From the NCBI GenBank assembly GCA_021813685.1, contig JAKAJS010000097.1:24363-88362 (forward strand): a stretch of 64,000 nt of DNA, given 5' to 3'. How positions within the stretch are numbered: position 1 is the first letter of the stretch; each line of letters opens with the position of its first letter. Position numbers and translations under genes: made by a program. Shown in pieces: positions 23,856 to 32,828 of this stretch. A model generated the notes under the pieces. It did not search any database and was not told the origin of the DNA. It worked only from the letters and a program-made list of their open reading frames with translations. This DNA comes from Deltaproteobacteria bacterium (GTDB lineage Bacteria > Desulfobacterota > Syntrophobacteria > Syntrophobacterales > Syntrophobacteraceae).

Positions 23856-25136
23856 ATGAGAGAAGTGGTGATCGTGAGCGGCGCCAGGACCGCCGTTGGA
23901 AATTTCATGGGAGCGCTAAAGGATATCCCCGCAGCCCGGCTTGGAGCACTCTGCATTCGTGAGAGCCTGAAACGCGCGGGTCTCAGGCCCCGGGCTACAG
24001 CAGATATGCTATCTTTTACCCCCGAAAAGCTAAAGGGAGCAGGCCTCATCGAACTGGAGCGCAAATACCGTGAATGGGACGAAACGCATCGGGAGATCGA
24101 GGTCGACGAGGTCATTATGGGCAACGTGGTCCAGGCTGGCCAGGGACAGAACCCGGCCAGGCAGGCCGTCATCTATGCCGGTATGCCCAAGGAAGTCCCT
24201 GCTTTTACGGTAAACAAAGTCTGCGCCTCAGGGATGAAGGCGGTTGCCCTGGCCGCCCAGGCGATAGCTGCCGGGGATGCCGAAGTGATGGTAGCCGGCG
24301 GCATGGAAAACATGAGCATGATCCCCTACGCCCTGCCCCGCCTGCGGGAAGGCGCGCGCATGTTTAACGTCGAAGCGGTCGATCTCATGGTCCACGACGG
24401 TTTATGGGAGCTTTTCTACGGCTATCACATGGGGGTAACGGCCGAAAACATCGCCGAAAAATATGAGATCGGCCGCGAAGAGCAGGATAAACTCGGCCTG
24501 GAAAGCCATCAGCGCGCGAGGGCTGCGATCGCTTCCGGAAGGCTTAAAGACGAAATTGTTCCGGTACCCGTAAAGTCCAAAGGGGGCCCGAGCACCTTTG
24601 AAATCGACGAGCGCCCCATGGACACGAGCCTCGAGAAAATGGCGAAGCTCAAGGCATTTTTCAAAGACGGCGGTACGGTCACGGCGGGCAACGCCTCGGG
24701 GATAAATGACGCCGCCGCCGCACTTCTGATCATGTCCCGGGAGAAGGCGGACCAGTTGGGGCTACAGCCCCTGGCCCGCATCAAGTCTTATGCCGCCGGC
24801 GCCATCGACCCCGCCTACATGGGCCTGGGCGTAATTCCCGCCACGCGTCTGGCTTTGAAAAAAGCCGGGTGGACCATGGACCAGGTCGATCTCGTCGAGC
24901 TCAACGAAGCCTTCGCCTCCCAGGCCATCGCCTGTATGCGCGAGTTGAACATGGATTGGGAAAAGGTAAACGTAAACGGAGGAGGCATTTCCATCGGGCA
25001 TCCCGTCGGCTGTACCGGCGCCCGGATCACCTATGGCCTTGCCATGGAAATGAAACGTCGGGGCCTGCGTCGGGGCCTGGCCACACTGTGCATCGGCGGC
25101 GGCATGGGATTCGCCATAACGCTGGAAAGTGTTTAG
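23856..25136 (+). CDS. Thiolase (acetyl-CoA C-acetyltransferase type)
   Basis: 426 aa; ATG 23856 (MREVVIVSGARTAVGNFMG) behind GAAGGAG; the open frame upstream overlaps the divergent kinase gene and is rejected. The nucleophile cysteine is in VNKVCASGMKAV, the catalytic histidine in VNGGGISIGHPVGCTGAR, and the second cysteine in LCIGGGMGFA. Compared with standard 393-aa thiolases it carries an extra about 33 residues between the first strand-helix unit and DEVIMGNV (PRATADMLSFTPEKLKGAGL...). It probably acts in beta-oxidation or acetoacetyl-CoA metabolism of a syntroph; direction unknown. GC-rich hairpins follow the stop codon. Confidence 0.9.
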   Translation: MREVVIVSGARTAVGNFMGALKDIPAARLGALCIRESLKRAGLRPRATADMLSFTPEKLKGAGLIELERKYREWDETHREIEVDEVIMGNVVQAGQGQNPARQAVIYAGMPKEVPAFTVNKVCASGMKAVALAAQAIAAGDAEVMVAGGMENMSMIPYALPRLREGARMFNVEAVDLMVHDGLWELFYGYHMGVTAENIAEKYEIGREEQDKLGLESHQRARAAIASGRLKDEIVPVPVKSKGGPSTFEIDERPMDTSLEKMAKLKAFFKDGGTVTAGNASGINDAAAALLIMSREKADQLGLQPLARIKSYAAGAIDPAYMGLGVIPATRLALKKAGWTMDQVDLVELNEAFASQAIACMRELNMDWEKVNVNGGGISIGHPVGCTGARITYGLAMEMKRRGLRRGLATLCIGGGMGFAITLESV

Positions 25137-25324
25137 GGAGTAGGAAAAGGAAAACCAAAGAACGGGGGAGGGCTTCCCCCGCCCCCCGGGAAGCGCCTCG
25201 GCGACACTGTCGCCGTGGCGCCGACTGAGCCGCGCAGCGGCGTGGGGATGCAGGGGGCGAAAGCCCCCGCGCTTTTGCCGATCTTCAGGCACAACTTCTC
25301 CCGGCCCCGCTGTGGAGGTCCTTA

Positions 25325-25738
25325 ATGAACAGACGCTTGCGTCTTTCTCACGTCTTAACGATTCTTGTAGTTTTTTTCGGCCTCGTTTCTTCCGGCAGAT
25401 GCCAAATGATCGAGTCCCGCAATTACGTGATCCATTGCGTGATCGATCCGAAACAGATCGATTATGCGACACGCCTTTTTAAAACCCGACTGGTTCAACA
25501 GGACCCCGAGGCCGCTCTGATCGGGTGCAAAAACCTCACACGGGTCGACCTGGAAGGCGCGAGGGATTTCGCCCTGGGCGCAGCGTGCGCCGTTCGGATC
25601 GGGAACCACCTTTTTTCAGGACTTCTGTGCGAAGACAGCCGCTATGGCAGGCTGCTCTGCGCAAAATCCAACGCAACGACAAGAGATGACGTCATACGCT
25701 ATATCGAAGCCAATTGCATCCCAGCAGGCAATCGGTAA
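25325..25738 (+). CDS. Small secreted hypothetical protein
   Basis: 137 aa; ATG 25325, in an mRNA leader GGAGGTCCTTA. The signal peptide covers residues 1-26 (hydrophobic VLTILVVFFGLVSS). The mature part is a small alpha/beta domain with five cysteines, including CVIDP, IGCKNLT, CAVRIG and LLCEDSRYGRLLCAKS. I do not recognise the family. The gene is followed 62 bp later by another small exported protein (DUF2147), so the two may form a unit acting in the periplasm. Confidence 0.6.
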   Translation: MNRRLRLSHVLTILVVFFGLVSSGRCQMIESRNYVIHCVIDPKQIDYATRLFKTRLVQQDPEAALIGCKNLTRVDLEGARDFALGAACAVRIGNHLFSGLLCEDSRYGRLLCAKSNATTRDDVIRYIEANCIPAGNR

Positions 25739-25800
25739 CGGCCCCGGTTTGCCCGCACGCACCAAAGTTGGTGATTTCTGACTCAAACCGAAGAAGAAAA

Positions 25801-26259
25801 ATGAAAATCCGGATTACCCTGTCTGCACTGCTCGTCGTCTTGCTTTGGGCGCCTTTTGCACACAGCGCTCCCGGCGATGCTATTCTTGGATTTTGGAATA
25901 CGAAGAATCGAGACACCCGGTTCGAGATCTACAAATGCGGGGCGAAATACTGTGGAAAGATATCCTACATGCGCCACCCGAACTATTCCCCGACGAACAA
26001 AGAGGGACTCGCCGGCCGCCCCAGACTCGACAGCCACAACCCCGACCCCGCTCTCAGGAAACGCACGCTCCTGGGTCTCCCGCTTCTTTCGGGATTCCGC
26101 TACATGGGTCACAACCTGTGGGGAGGCGGCAAAATCTACGATCCCGACGACGGCAAAAAGTACAGCTGCAAAATCTGGCTCGATGGAGCAAACCGGCTGA
26201 AGCTGCGGGGCTACATGGGGATTTCACTGTTTGGTCGAACGGAAACCTGGGTGAGGTAA
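25801..26259 (+). CDS. DUF2147 family exported protein
   Basis: 152 aa from ATG 25801. Residues 1-21 are a signal peptide (cleavage after AHS). The mature domain starts GDAILGFWNTKNRDTRFEIYKCGAKYCGKI and continues ...PLLSGFRYMGHNLWGGGKIYDPDDGKKYSCKIWLDGANRLKLRGYMGISLFGRTETWVR. That is the complete DUF2147 pattern (GxW, IYDP.DGKxY, LxGxxGxxLFGRTxxW). A lipocalin-like periplasmic fold of unknown function, usually about 140 aa; length normal. The ribosome binding site is weak (GAAGAAGAA). Confidence 0.85.
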   Translation: MKIRITLSALLVVLLWAPFAHSAPGDAILGFWNTKNRDTRFEIYKCGAKYCGKISYMRHPNYSPTNKEGLAGRPRLDSHNPDPALRKRTLLGLPLLSGFRYMGHNLWGGGKIYDPDDGKKYSCKIWLDGANRLKLRGYMGISLFGRTETWVR

Positions 26260-26343
26260 AGGTAAAAAGCTCGCCCGACACCCATCCCCGAAAACCTTCC
26301 AAACCTGCTGTTCGACCAAGAGGAAGGTTTTCGGATCCAGTCT

Positions 26344-26664
26344 TCAGTTCACATAGCCGGTCGGATTCTGAAAATTTTCGAGGATCTCCTCGGCCTTCGC
26401 CGCCTCGATCCTGCCGTCATTGTGCGCTTTATAGGAATCTTTGAGATCGGTTATCAACCCGTTCAGTTCGCAGACTTTTTTCTCGATCATAAAGGCAAGC
26501 GCCTTCAATCGATTTTCAGCCCCCACCGTCTTCGAAAGGATCTGGTCTATTTCATCCTGGAAAGGTTGCAGATCGGGATGTTCTTTCAGGAATTGATCTC
26601 TGGCTTCCAGGGCCGTTTCCAATTCCTCCCGAGAGTCGATCTTGCGCTTTGTAGATTCATCCAT
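26344..26664 (-). CDS. Hypothetical small helical protein
   Basis: 106 aa; starts MDESTKRKIDSREELETALEARDQFLKEHPDLQPFQDEIDQIL, behind AGGATTTGACAA. All-helical, with high glutamate/lysine content and no membrane segment. It resembles short proteins widespread in Desulfobacterota whose function is not known. The strand is opposite to the DUF2147 gene, with convergent 3' ends. Confidence 0.65.
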   Translation of the reverse strand: MDESTKRKIDSREELETALEARDQFLKEHPDLQPFQDEIDQILSKTVGAENRLKALAFMIEKKVCELNGLITDLKDSYKAHNDGRIEAAKAEEILENFQNPTGYVN

Positions 26665-27375
26665 TTGTCAAATCCTCCATGGGTTGGCAGCCGCACCTTG
26701 GCAAGCCGCCCTATTTTATAAATATTGGCGGAATTTGATTCTTTTGTACAGGGGTATTCTGCGGGGTATGCATCGGGTAGTTCGCCTACCCTATGGCAAA
26801 ACCCGATGGCGATCGTGCCCCCCTTCCTTCATCCTGAGGTAAATAGCATCCTTAGAATTTCCAATGCAGAAAGCATAACCTGTGAATCAAAAATGAGACC
26901 AGAGCTTTTAGAACGGATGGCATCAACAATTTCCTCCGGCCTTTCGAGGCCTCTACAACAGCTTGTCGCGCTTCAGAGGAAAAACGCCGACAAGCTCATC
27001 CCAAAAAGAAAATGATCGAAGCATCGTTTCAAGAGAAGCAGTCTCACCTTGCGATGGGAAGTTGGTTTAGAATCGGGGAACCTTATGCGGGCCTGACACT
27101 CACAAACAAAATGATTACTTTCTCAGTTTTTGTTGCCTGGGAGACGCCATGACTCGCACATTGGGGTCGCGGCCGTAAAACGTCGGAAACCCTTACAGAT
27201 TCTGACTATTCAAATAAGTTCTTGATTAAATACATCATATTATTTACTCCAACGAAAGAGGCAGGAATAGACGTCGGAGAAGTTTACGAATTAGAGCCAA
27301 TTAATTCACCGATAGCTTGGTCGTTTTTCTGCGTTTTAGCATTTAACTCAATATCTTAGTATCCCTGAAGAGGCC
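26665..27375. other. Gene-poor region with a duplicated segment
   Basis: About 700 bp in which I support no intact gene. A plus-strand frame at 26725-27015 and a minus-strand frame (...EEIVDAIRSKSSGLIFDSQVMLSALEIL) both read through the 76-bp duplicated segment; neither has a ribosome binding site. Two ACGTCGGA octamers at 27180 and 27271, 91 bp apart, precede the sigma-54 promoter at 27376 and could be activator sites. Confidence 0.4.
26862..26937. repeat. 76-bp duplicated segment, copy 1
   Basis: Aligns without gaps to 33480-33555 with about 9 mismatches (about 88% identity by eye). Flanking DNA does not match. The coding strand cannot be fixed: both strands are open in both copies. Confidence 0.65.
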
Positions 27376-27392
27376 ATGGCATAATTTTTGCT
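27376..27392 (+). promoter_or_regulatory. Sigma-54 (-24/-12) promoter of the PEP-CTERM gene
   Basis: ATGGCAT, AATTT, TTGCT with GG 27378-27379 and GC 27390-27391, exactly 12 bases apart. It lies 68 bp before the GTG start of the PEP-CTERM gene. The AT-rich 32-bp upstream element of the 0.6-5.8 kb array is not found here, so a different activator is expected. PrsR-type regulators are known to drive PEP-CTERM genes with sigma-54 in other bacteria. Confidence 0.72.
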
Positions 27393-27459
27393 GAAAGCTT
27401 CGATCCATAATGTTAACCGGTGACCAGGTTCAAAAACAAATAACACATGGAGGTGAAAA

Positions 27460-28134
27460 GTGAAAAGAGCGATATTCATTGTCGGATTGGTTGTAGCGTT
27501 GGCTGCGTGGACGGCGCCAAATGCACATGCGGGGATGATAAGCGGCAGCGTCTGGACGACAAATAGCTACAATTTCACAACGCATGATCTCACCAACGGT
27601 GCGATAAGCGGTCTAGGTCAGGCCGACCTCACCTTTAGCGTGGACGCGATCAACTTCCAGGACCCTATCCCCCTAATAAATGGTACTCAGACCACTTATG
27701 CGCAGTTCCTGAGCGGTTCGCTGAACTCCAATCCAAATAATTTTACTGCAGGTACGACAAAGGCTGGTAGTTCTATTCATTTCAACGACTTAGTACAGAC
27801 CGCGCCTAACGGCGTGGCCTCGATCTTCCAATTAAGCGGAACGGCTTACTTTGACAGCTCTGTTACCGTATGGAAAGATGATGGTTTTGATCTGTATATA
27901 GATGGTCAACTCTTTACGGATGCAAGCGCCCCGACCGCCCCTACCCCAATCACCATCGATGGCATTAGCAGTGGCCTTCACAGCTTTACAATTAATTACG
28001 CTGCCTGGAACTTCATTCCAGAGCAACTCACCATCACTGGCATGACCCCCACTCCCGAGCCTGCTTCCCTGGTTCTCGTACTTGCCACCCTGCTTGGCTT
28101 CGGACTCGTTGGCCTCCGCAAGCAACGAGCCTAG
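27460..28134 (+). CDS. PEP-CTERM sorting-domain protein
   Basis: 224 aa from GTG 27460 behind GGAGGTGAAAA. Signal peptide residues 1-25 (cleavage after AHA). A mature beta-rich, Asn/Thr/Ser-rich domain with low cysteine follows. The last 26 residues are a complete PEP-CTERM sorting signal: PEPASLVLVLATLLGFGLVGLRKQRA. Such proteins are processed by exosortase (XrtA) and go to the surface or the exopolysaccharide matrix. No exosortase or EPS genes are in this window. Under its own sigma-54 promoter and followed by a good terminator, so a single-gene unit. Confidence 0.88.
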   Translation: MKRAIFIVGLVVALAAWTAPNAHAGMISGSVWTTNSYNFTTHDLTNGAISGLGQADLTFSVDAINFQDPIPLINGTQTTYAQFLSGSLNSNPNNFTAGTTKAGSSIHFNDLVQTAPNGVASIFQLSGTAYFDSSVTVWKDDGFDLYIDGQLFTDASAPTAPTPITIDGISSGLHSFTINYAAWNFIPEQLTITGMTPTPEPASLVLVLATLLGFGLVGLRKQRA

Positions 28135-28164
28135 CACGAGCTGGAGTCTAGTATTTAAGAGACA

Positions 28165-28202
28165 GATGGGCGGGGTTTAACGGGCCTCGCCCATTTCTTT
28201 TT
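28165..28202 (+). terminator. Intrinsic terminator of the PEP-CTERM gene
   Basis: ATGGGCG ... CGCCCAT inverted repeat with a GC-rich loop, followed by TTTCTTTTT, 30 bp after the stop codon. Confidence 0.75.
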
Positions 28203-28544
28203 CCGGGGACCACAGGGGCTCCCCGTTTCAGTCGATCATATCGTTTACTCGGCCTACAGCAGAAGCGGGCCACGATTTGAAGACCTCTTTCCGATGTGGC
28301 AGCTTTTCCCTGTTCCATTATTTGACCACTTTCCTCCCGCTCCTTTAAGACGAAAGCTCTGAAATTGCCGTGGGTGCGCCCCGGAAGAAGATCCGGGACC
28401 GGTATTTTCCGGCCGGTTCGATCCCGCGTTTCGACCAAGGCCCCTCTTGAGAGGCGACCGAATGCGCCCTTCTCCCGGCAGGGAAATAAGAAGAGGCAGA
28501 GCCGTTGCCGACTCCGCCTTCATACCGGAAGCAGAAAACCGACA
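28203..28544. other. Intergenic region, nothing recognised
   Basis: About 340 bp between the terminator of the PEP-CTERM gene and the 3' end of a minus-strand gene. Short open frames exist on both strands, but they are compositionally unlike protein and lack ribosome binding sites. Confidence 0.4.
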
Positions 28545-28895
28545 CTATTTTGTACGGTTGAAAGTATAGGTGACATTCTGATAGGCCAATGCCGTGGCCA
28601 CGTATTTCTGTGTCTGATCCGGAAGCAGACGCAGCTCGTACCAAACCGTAACGGCATCGCCCACCTTTGGCACATAATTGTATTCGTTAAGCAAATTCGT
28701 GAATGGTATGCAGTATACCGTTATCGTATTCACGGTTATGCTTTGGTCATACGTATTGACGTCCGTGATTTGCCCCGCTATCTCTCCATTCGCAATCACG
28801 CTGTATCCCGCTGCCCGTGCGTTCACTGACGATGCCACAGCAAACGCGAAAACCATAACTGCAAGTAACGAGACTTTAACATGTAACTTTTTCAT
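28545..28895 (-). CDS. Small secreted hypothetical protein
   Basis: 116 aa from ATG 28895 (MKKLHVKVSLLAVMVFAFAVA) behind GAGAGGAGAG; an upstream in-frame ATG at 28910 overlaps that ribosome binding site and is rejected. The signal peptide has probable cleavage after ARA. The mature part is a short beta-rich domain (GEIAGQITDVNTYDQSITVNTITVYCIPFTN... KVGDAVTVWYELRL), possibly an OB-like barrel. No family recognised. Codon use is more AT-rich than in neighbouring core genes. Confidence 0.65.
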   Translation of the reverse strand: MKKLHVKVSLLAVMVFAFAVASSVNARAAGYSVIANGEIAGQITDVNTYDQSITVNTITVYCIPFTNLLNEYNYVPKVGDAVTVWYELRLLPDQTQKYVATALAYQNVTYTFNRTK

Positions 28896-29385
28896 AAACT
28901 CTCCTCTCATTCGTATGAATCGTGCTTATCATTTGTGATGTGACTGGATGGTGAGATCCAATCGCCTCTAACCAATATGCTGTATTATCATATCCTATAC
29001 TTGGTAATGCAATGACCCTGATTACTCATTTTATGATAGGTATAATTACCTATATGCGTTTCGACACAGATAGCGTTACCAGTGTGGGTGATCCTGATTG
29101 CTTTGTGCGAGCCTTGCACCCGGCGCCGTTTTGCGGCTCCCCGGGGGGCGCGGGGGAAACATTCCCCCGCTCTTTTGCTTTTTCATCAGCCTTGCGGTCC
29201 GGACCGGACTCTTTCTTTTTTTCCTTGTCATTGTGTCTCAAAGTTGGCAGACTGCCAGTACGCTCTTCACCAGGGACCGTTTTCCCTGTTGCCGGCCGAT
29301 GCTGAGGTTGGCGCCACACCACTTTTCAGGCTCCGGATCTGCGAGGTTCTTCACTGGAACGAATAGAACGAGAAGGAAAGCAGAC
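28896..29385. other. Intergenic region with GC-rich hairpin
   Basis: 490 bp between divergent genes. A perfect 9-bp hairpin GCGGGGGAA / TTCCCCCGC at 29150-29170 is followed by TCTTTTGC and could terminate plus-strand transcripts entering the region. No gene supported; the open plus frame from 29098 is an upstream extension of the next gene without protein-like composition. Confidence 0.45.
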
Positions 29386-30258
29386 ATGCTGTCGCAACGA
29401 TTGCCCAGACTGGTGTTGCTGGTATTTCTTCTCCTGCCTCGGCAAGCCTGGTGCTCTCAGGCCGGAAAGGGTCTCACCCTGGCGGTGCTCCCCTGTTACG
29501 ATGCCTTTGCCACTTTCAAGAAATTCAACCGCCTGGCCCAATACTTGAAAAAGCAAACGGGGCTTCCTGTCGACATTGTTATTTCAAAAGATCTTGAAAG
29601 CACGCGCTCCTCCCTACAGAGCGGCGAGATAGACTTTGTCCTGCAGGACCCCCACACCTACGTGGAATTGGCGGCAAATTTGCGCAGGGACTTTCTTCTT
29701 TCGACCCTGGCGCGGGATGGAACCGGGTTTCAAAGGGGCCTGGTCATCGTCCGAAAAGACGGTGGAGTGCGAAAGTTAGCAGATCTGCACGGAAAAAGAG
29801 TCCTGTTCGGCCCCAAGCTCTCCATCACCCGGTGGGCGGGAGCACGGGAACTGTTTCAGCAAAACGGGATAGATATCGATAGGGATCTAAAATCCTATTC
29901 TCAAGACGGCTGCTGTGAAGACGTGGCTTTCAATGTTTTTCTCCAAGCCGTCGATGCGGGGGTGGTATGTGACGATTATTTTTCAGAGCATGGCGGAAAA
30001 AACTCCGAACTGGGCATCGATCTTGACCGGCTCGCCGTAATTGGAAAGACTCGCCCGTTTCCGACAAGGGTCCTTGCCGCTCGCCGGGGGATAGACGAAA
30101 AGGTCCTGGCGCAGGTAAGCCGGGCCTTGCTCGCCCTCGATATCCGCAACCCCGAAGGCGAGAAAATACTGGCTCCCGCCGGACTGGGAGGATTTCAACG
30201 CTCCGAAGACAAGGATTTTACGAACATCAGAACGCTCATGGGCAAAACCCCGCCATAA
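29386..30258 (+). CDS. PhnD-like periplasmic substrate-binding protein
   Basis: 290 aa; ATG 29386 behind GAAGGAAAG. Signal peptide 1-22 (LVLLVFLLLPRQAWC/S). The mature protein follows the phosphate/phosphonate-binding PhnD fold: LTLAVLPCYDAFATFKKFNRLAQYLKKQTGLPVDIVISKDL, LQSGEIDFVLQDPHTYVEL, LADLHGKRVLFGPKLS. No ABC permease or ATPase is near. Instead a histidine kinase and response regulator follow 24 bp later, so it probably acts as the periplasmic sensor of that two-component system. The ligand is unknown. Confidence 0.83.
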   Translation: MLSQRLPRLVLLVFLLLPRQAWCSQAGKGLTLAVLPCYDAFATFKKFNRLAQYLKKQTGLPVDIVISKDLESTRSSLQSGEIDFVLQDPHTYVELAANLRRDFLLSTLARDGTGFQRGLVIVRKDGGVRKLADLHGKRVLFGPKLSITRWAGARELFQQNGIDIDRDLKSYSQDGCCEDVAFNVFLQAVDAGVVCDDYFSEHGGKNSELGIDLDRLAVIGKTRPFPTRVLAARRGIDEKVLAQVSRALLALDIRNPEGEKILAPAGLGGFQRSEDKDFTNIRTLMGKTPP

Positions 30259-30282
30259 CAAACGTCCTTCGACGAGGTTGCA

Positions 30283-32085
30283 ATGGACCGTTCGCCGCGA
30301 CTCATCCGACTTAGCCTCAGGGTGAAACTGACGCTGCTCATCGAGGCATGCATCATCATTCTCGTGACGATAACGGGTGTAGCCACCACGATGCGTGAAA
30401 AGTACACCCTCGAGCAGGAGCTTCGCAAGAGGGGATTTGCCCTGACGAGCGATCTGGCCCGATTTGCGGCAAGGCCGCTCTTGAGCAGGAATTTGCCCGA
30501 TCTTCGCAGGTTCGTACTCCATTTCATGCAGGAAGAGTATGTTCGTTATGTCATGATTCTTGACACCACGGGCAAGGTGGTCATGCACAACGACCTGGCC
30601 CGGGTGGGAAAGTATTCGGAAGACCCCCTGAGTATCTCGGCTGCGAGCTCCGGCATCCCGGGCTGCACGGACACCCATGTCTCCCGCACCGAAGAGCTCC
30701 ACTGTGACATGTTTGCACCCATTCGGGCAGGCGACATCCCGTTGGGGGCGGTGCGGCTGGGCTACTCCCATCTGGCCATCGAAAAGGAGCTTACGCATGC
30801 TCGAAGACAAATTCTGGTCATCGCCCTTGTGACCAGCCTTGCGGGATGGGTATTATCCTATCTTCTCGCCTCGTTTATTTCCTTTCCGATCAAGAAGATC
30901 ACCGAGGCGACGCGTCATGTGGCAAACGGGGACCTCACCACCCGGATCGTTGTCCGCAGGCGCGATGAGATCGGAGACCTGGCCGGCGCGTTTAACAAAA
31001 TGACCCTCGATTTGTGTGATACCACCGTTTCGAAGGACTACTTCGACAACATCATAAGAAGCATGAACGACACCCTGATAGTGGTCGACCCGGAGGGCAG
31101 GATTAGAAGTGTAAACAGGGCGGCCTGCAGGCTCCTGGAATATGAGGCGGACGAACTTTCGGGGAGGGACATCGATGTCATTATCGCACCGGATGCCCCT
31201 GGCGCGGGGTTGTCACGCTGCCGCAAGGCGATGACAGGCGCAGCCATTGTGAATCAACAGATAGACTACGTGACCCGGACGGGCAAAAGAGTCCCCGTGG
31301 ACTTTTCCGCAGCGGTTCTGAGAAACAAGAAAGGAGAGCTCGAGGGAGCGGTCTGCATTGCCCGCGACGTCTCGGAACGAGAGGAGGCCGAACAGGCTCT
31401 TCGTGAGTCGGAGAGGCGGCTGCGCTACCTCTACTCGCGACTGCTGACCGCCCAGGAGGAGGAGCGCCGCCGGCTGTCCATCGAACTCCACGATGAACTG
31501 GGACAGTCTCTCATGGTGCTCAACCTCAGGCTCCGATCGATTCGCGACAACTTGCAGAGCGGCCAGGAGGATCTGAGAGAGGAATGCGACGGGATGCGTG
31601 CCTACATCAAGGAGGTCGCAGAAAACGTGCGGCGACTCTCCCGCGATCTCAGCCCATCCATGCTGGAGGATCTGGGCCTGTGGGCGGCAGTAAGGCGCCT
31701 CACCGAATCCTTCGGCGAGCACACGGGGATCGAGTGCCTGGTCGAGCTCACCGATGCTTTGAGACCGTTTTCCAAAGAGGAAGAAATCATCGTATACAGG
31801 ATCATCCAGGAGTGCCTCACAAACATTGCCAAGCACGCTGGAGCGACCCGCGTGAGCCTTACCTGCGGCCTTTCGGATGGTTCGGTTCTGCTGCAGATAG
31901 AAGACAACGGGAAGGGGTTCGATGTCCAGGAGGCCTTCCTGAAAAATCCCGGAGCAAGAGGACTGGGGCTGCCTGCATTGCACGAGCGTGCCCGGATGCT
32001 GGGGGGCTCCATGAACGTGCTGAGTCGGGAGGCTACCGGAACCAGGATAACCTTTTCCATCCCCCGGAGCCAAAAGGGAGCGTAG
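30283..32085 (+). CDS. Sensor histidine kinase (HAMP-PAS-HisKA_3)
   Basis: 600 aa. One membrane helix at about 18-35, a periplasmic domain (about 36-180), a second helix (about 182-203), a HAMP domain (FISFPIKKITEATRHVANGDLTTRI), a PAS domain (about 245-370, FDNIIRSMNDTLIVVDPEGRIRSVNRAAC), and a NarL-type kinase core. In the core, EEERRRLSIELHDELGQSL contains the phospho-accepting histidine, then NIAKHAGATRVSL (N box), IEDNGKGFD and GARGLGLPALHERARMLGG. Partner of the NarL-type response regulator that starts 2 bp after its stop codon and of the preceding PhnD-like protein. Confidence 0.9.
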   Translation: MDRSPRLIRLSLRVKLTLLIEACIIILVTITGVATTMREKYTLEQELRKRGFALTSDLARFAARPLLSRNLPDLRRFVLHFMQEEYVRYVMILDTTGKVVMHNDLARVGKYSEDPLSISAASSGIPGCTDTHVSRTEELHCDMFAPIRAGDIPLGAVRLGYSHLAIEKELTHARRQILVIALVTSLAGWVLSYLLASFISFPIKKITEATRHVANGDLTTRIVVRRRDEIGDLAGAFNKMTLDLCDTTVSKDYFDNIIRSMNDTLIVVDPEGRIRSVNRAACRLLEYEADELSGRDIDVIIAPDAPGAGLSRCRKAMTGAAIVNQQIDYVTRTGKRVPVDFSAAVLRNKKGELEGAVCIARDVSEREEAEQALRESERRLRYLYSRLLTAQEEERRRLSIELHDELGQSLMVLNLRLRSIRDNLQSGQEDLREECDGMRAYIKEVAENVRRLSRDLSPSMLEDLGLWAAVRRLTESFGEHTGIECLVELTDALRPFSKEEEIIVYRIIQECLTNIAKHAGATRVSLTCGLSDGSVLLQIEDNGKGFDVQEAFLKNPGARGLGLPALHERARMLGGSMNVLSREATGTRITFSIPRSQKGA

Positions 32086-32087
32086 CG

Positions 32088-32747
32088 ATGAGCGCATATC
32101 GGGTTGTGCTTGCAGACGATCACGTACTGTTTCGAAAGGGGATAAAGAGCATACTCGAAAAGGAAGAGGAGATCGAAGTGGTGGGAGAAGCGGGCGACGG
32201 CCTCGAACTTCTGGCTCTCTTAAGACGGGTCGATGCCGACATGGTGCTTCTGGATATATCCATGCCGCAACTACGAGGGCTGGAAGCCGCCCGGGAAATC
32301 AAAAAAGTCTCGCCCGATGTAAAAATCCTGATCCTGAGCATGCACAGGGACAAGGGATACATCCAATCGGCGATGAGCGCGGGCGTGGAGGGATACCTTC
32401 TGAAAGCGGACGCCGATACGGAGCTTTTCGCAGCCATCGAGAGAATCCGGCACCAGGGACAGTACCTGTCGCCCCTTTTGTGCGAGCAACTGGCCTACGG
32501 AATGTTCGCATCCCGAAACGCAAGCCGGGAGGCCATCGAGGAAGAACCATTGAGCATCAGGGAGCGTGAGGTGCTCAAATTGATTGCCGAGGGCTTTTCG
32601 AACCGACGGATCGGGGATCTGCTCTCGATCAGCATTCGCACCGTTGAAAATCACCGCGCCAATATCATGAAAAAGCTACAGGCGAAAAACGCCGCAGACC
32701 TCACCAAATACGCCATCGCCAGAGGTTATACAACCCCGACCGAATGA
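32088..32747 (+). CDS. NarL/FixJ-family response regulator
   Basis: 219 aa; ATG 32088 behind AAAGGGAGCG. Receiver residues 1-120 with DDH at 10-12, phospho-aspartate in MVLLDISMPQ and lysine in YLLKADAD. LuxR-type helix-turn-helix at about 150-212: LSIREREVLKLIAEGFSNRRIGDLLSISIRTVENHRANIMKKLQ. Third gene of the PhnD-like/kinase/regulator unit. A stretch of decayed genes begins downstream. Confidence 0.9.
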   Translation: MSAYRVVLADDHVLFRKGIKSILEKEEEIEVVGEAGDGLELLALLRRVDADMVLLDISMPQLRGLEAAREIKKVSPDVKILILSMHRDKGYIQSAMSAGVEGYLLKADADTELFAAIERIRHQGQYLSPLLCEQLAYGMFASRNASREAIEEEPLSIREREVLKLIAEGFSNRRIGDLLSISIRTVENHRANIMKKLQAKNAADLTKYAIARGYTTPTE

Positions 32748-32828
32748 GGCGCTCGCGAGATGCTGTCAGGCCGAAAAAGAACCGGCAGATCGCCGATGAC
32801 GGCTCGGTATTTTCGAAGAAGAGATCGA

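Noticed and set aside
26725-27015. Plus-strand open frame of 96 codons over the duplicated 76-bp segment
   Set aside because: Starts with TTG without a ribosome binding site. The reading through the repeat is equally good on the other strand, so no gene is called.
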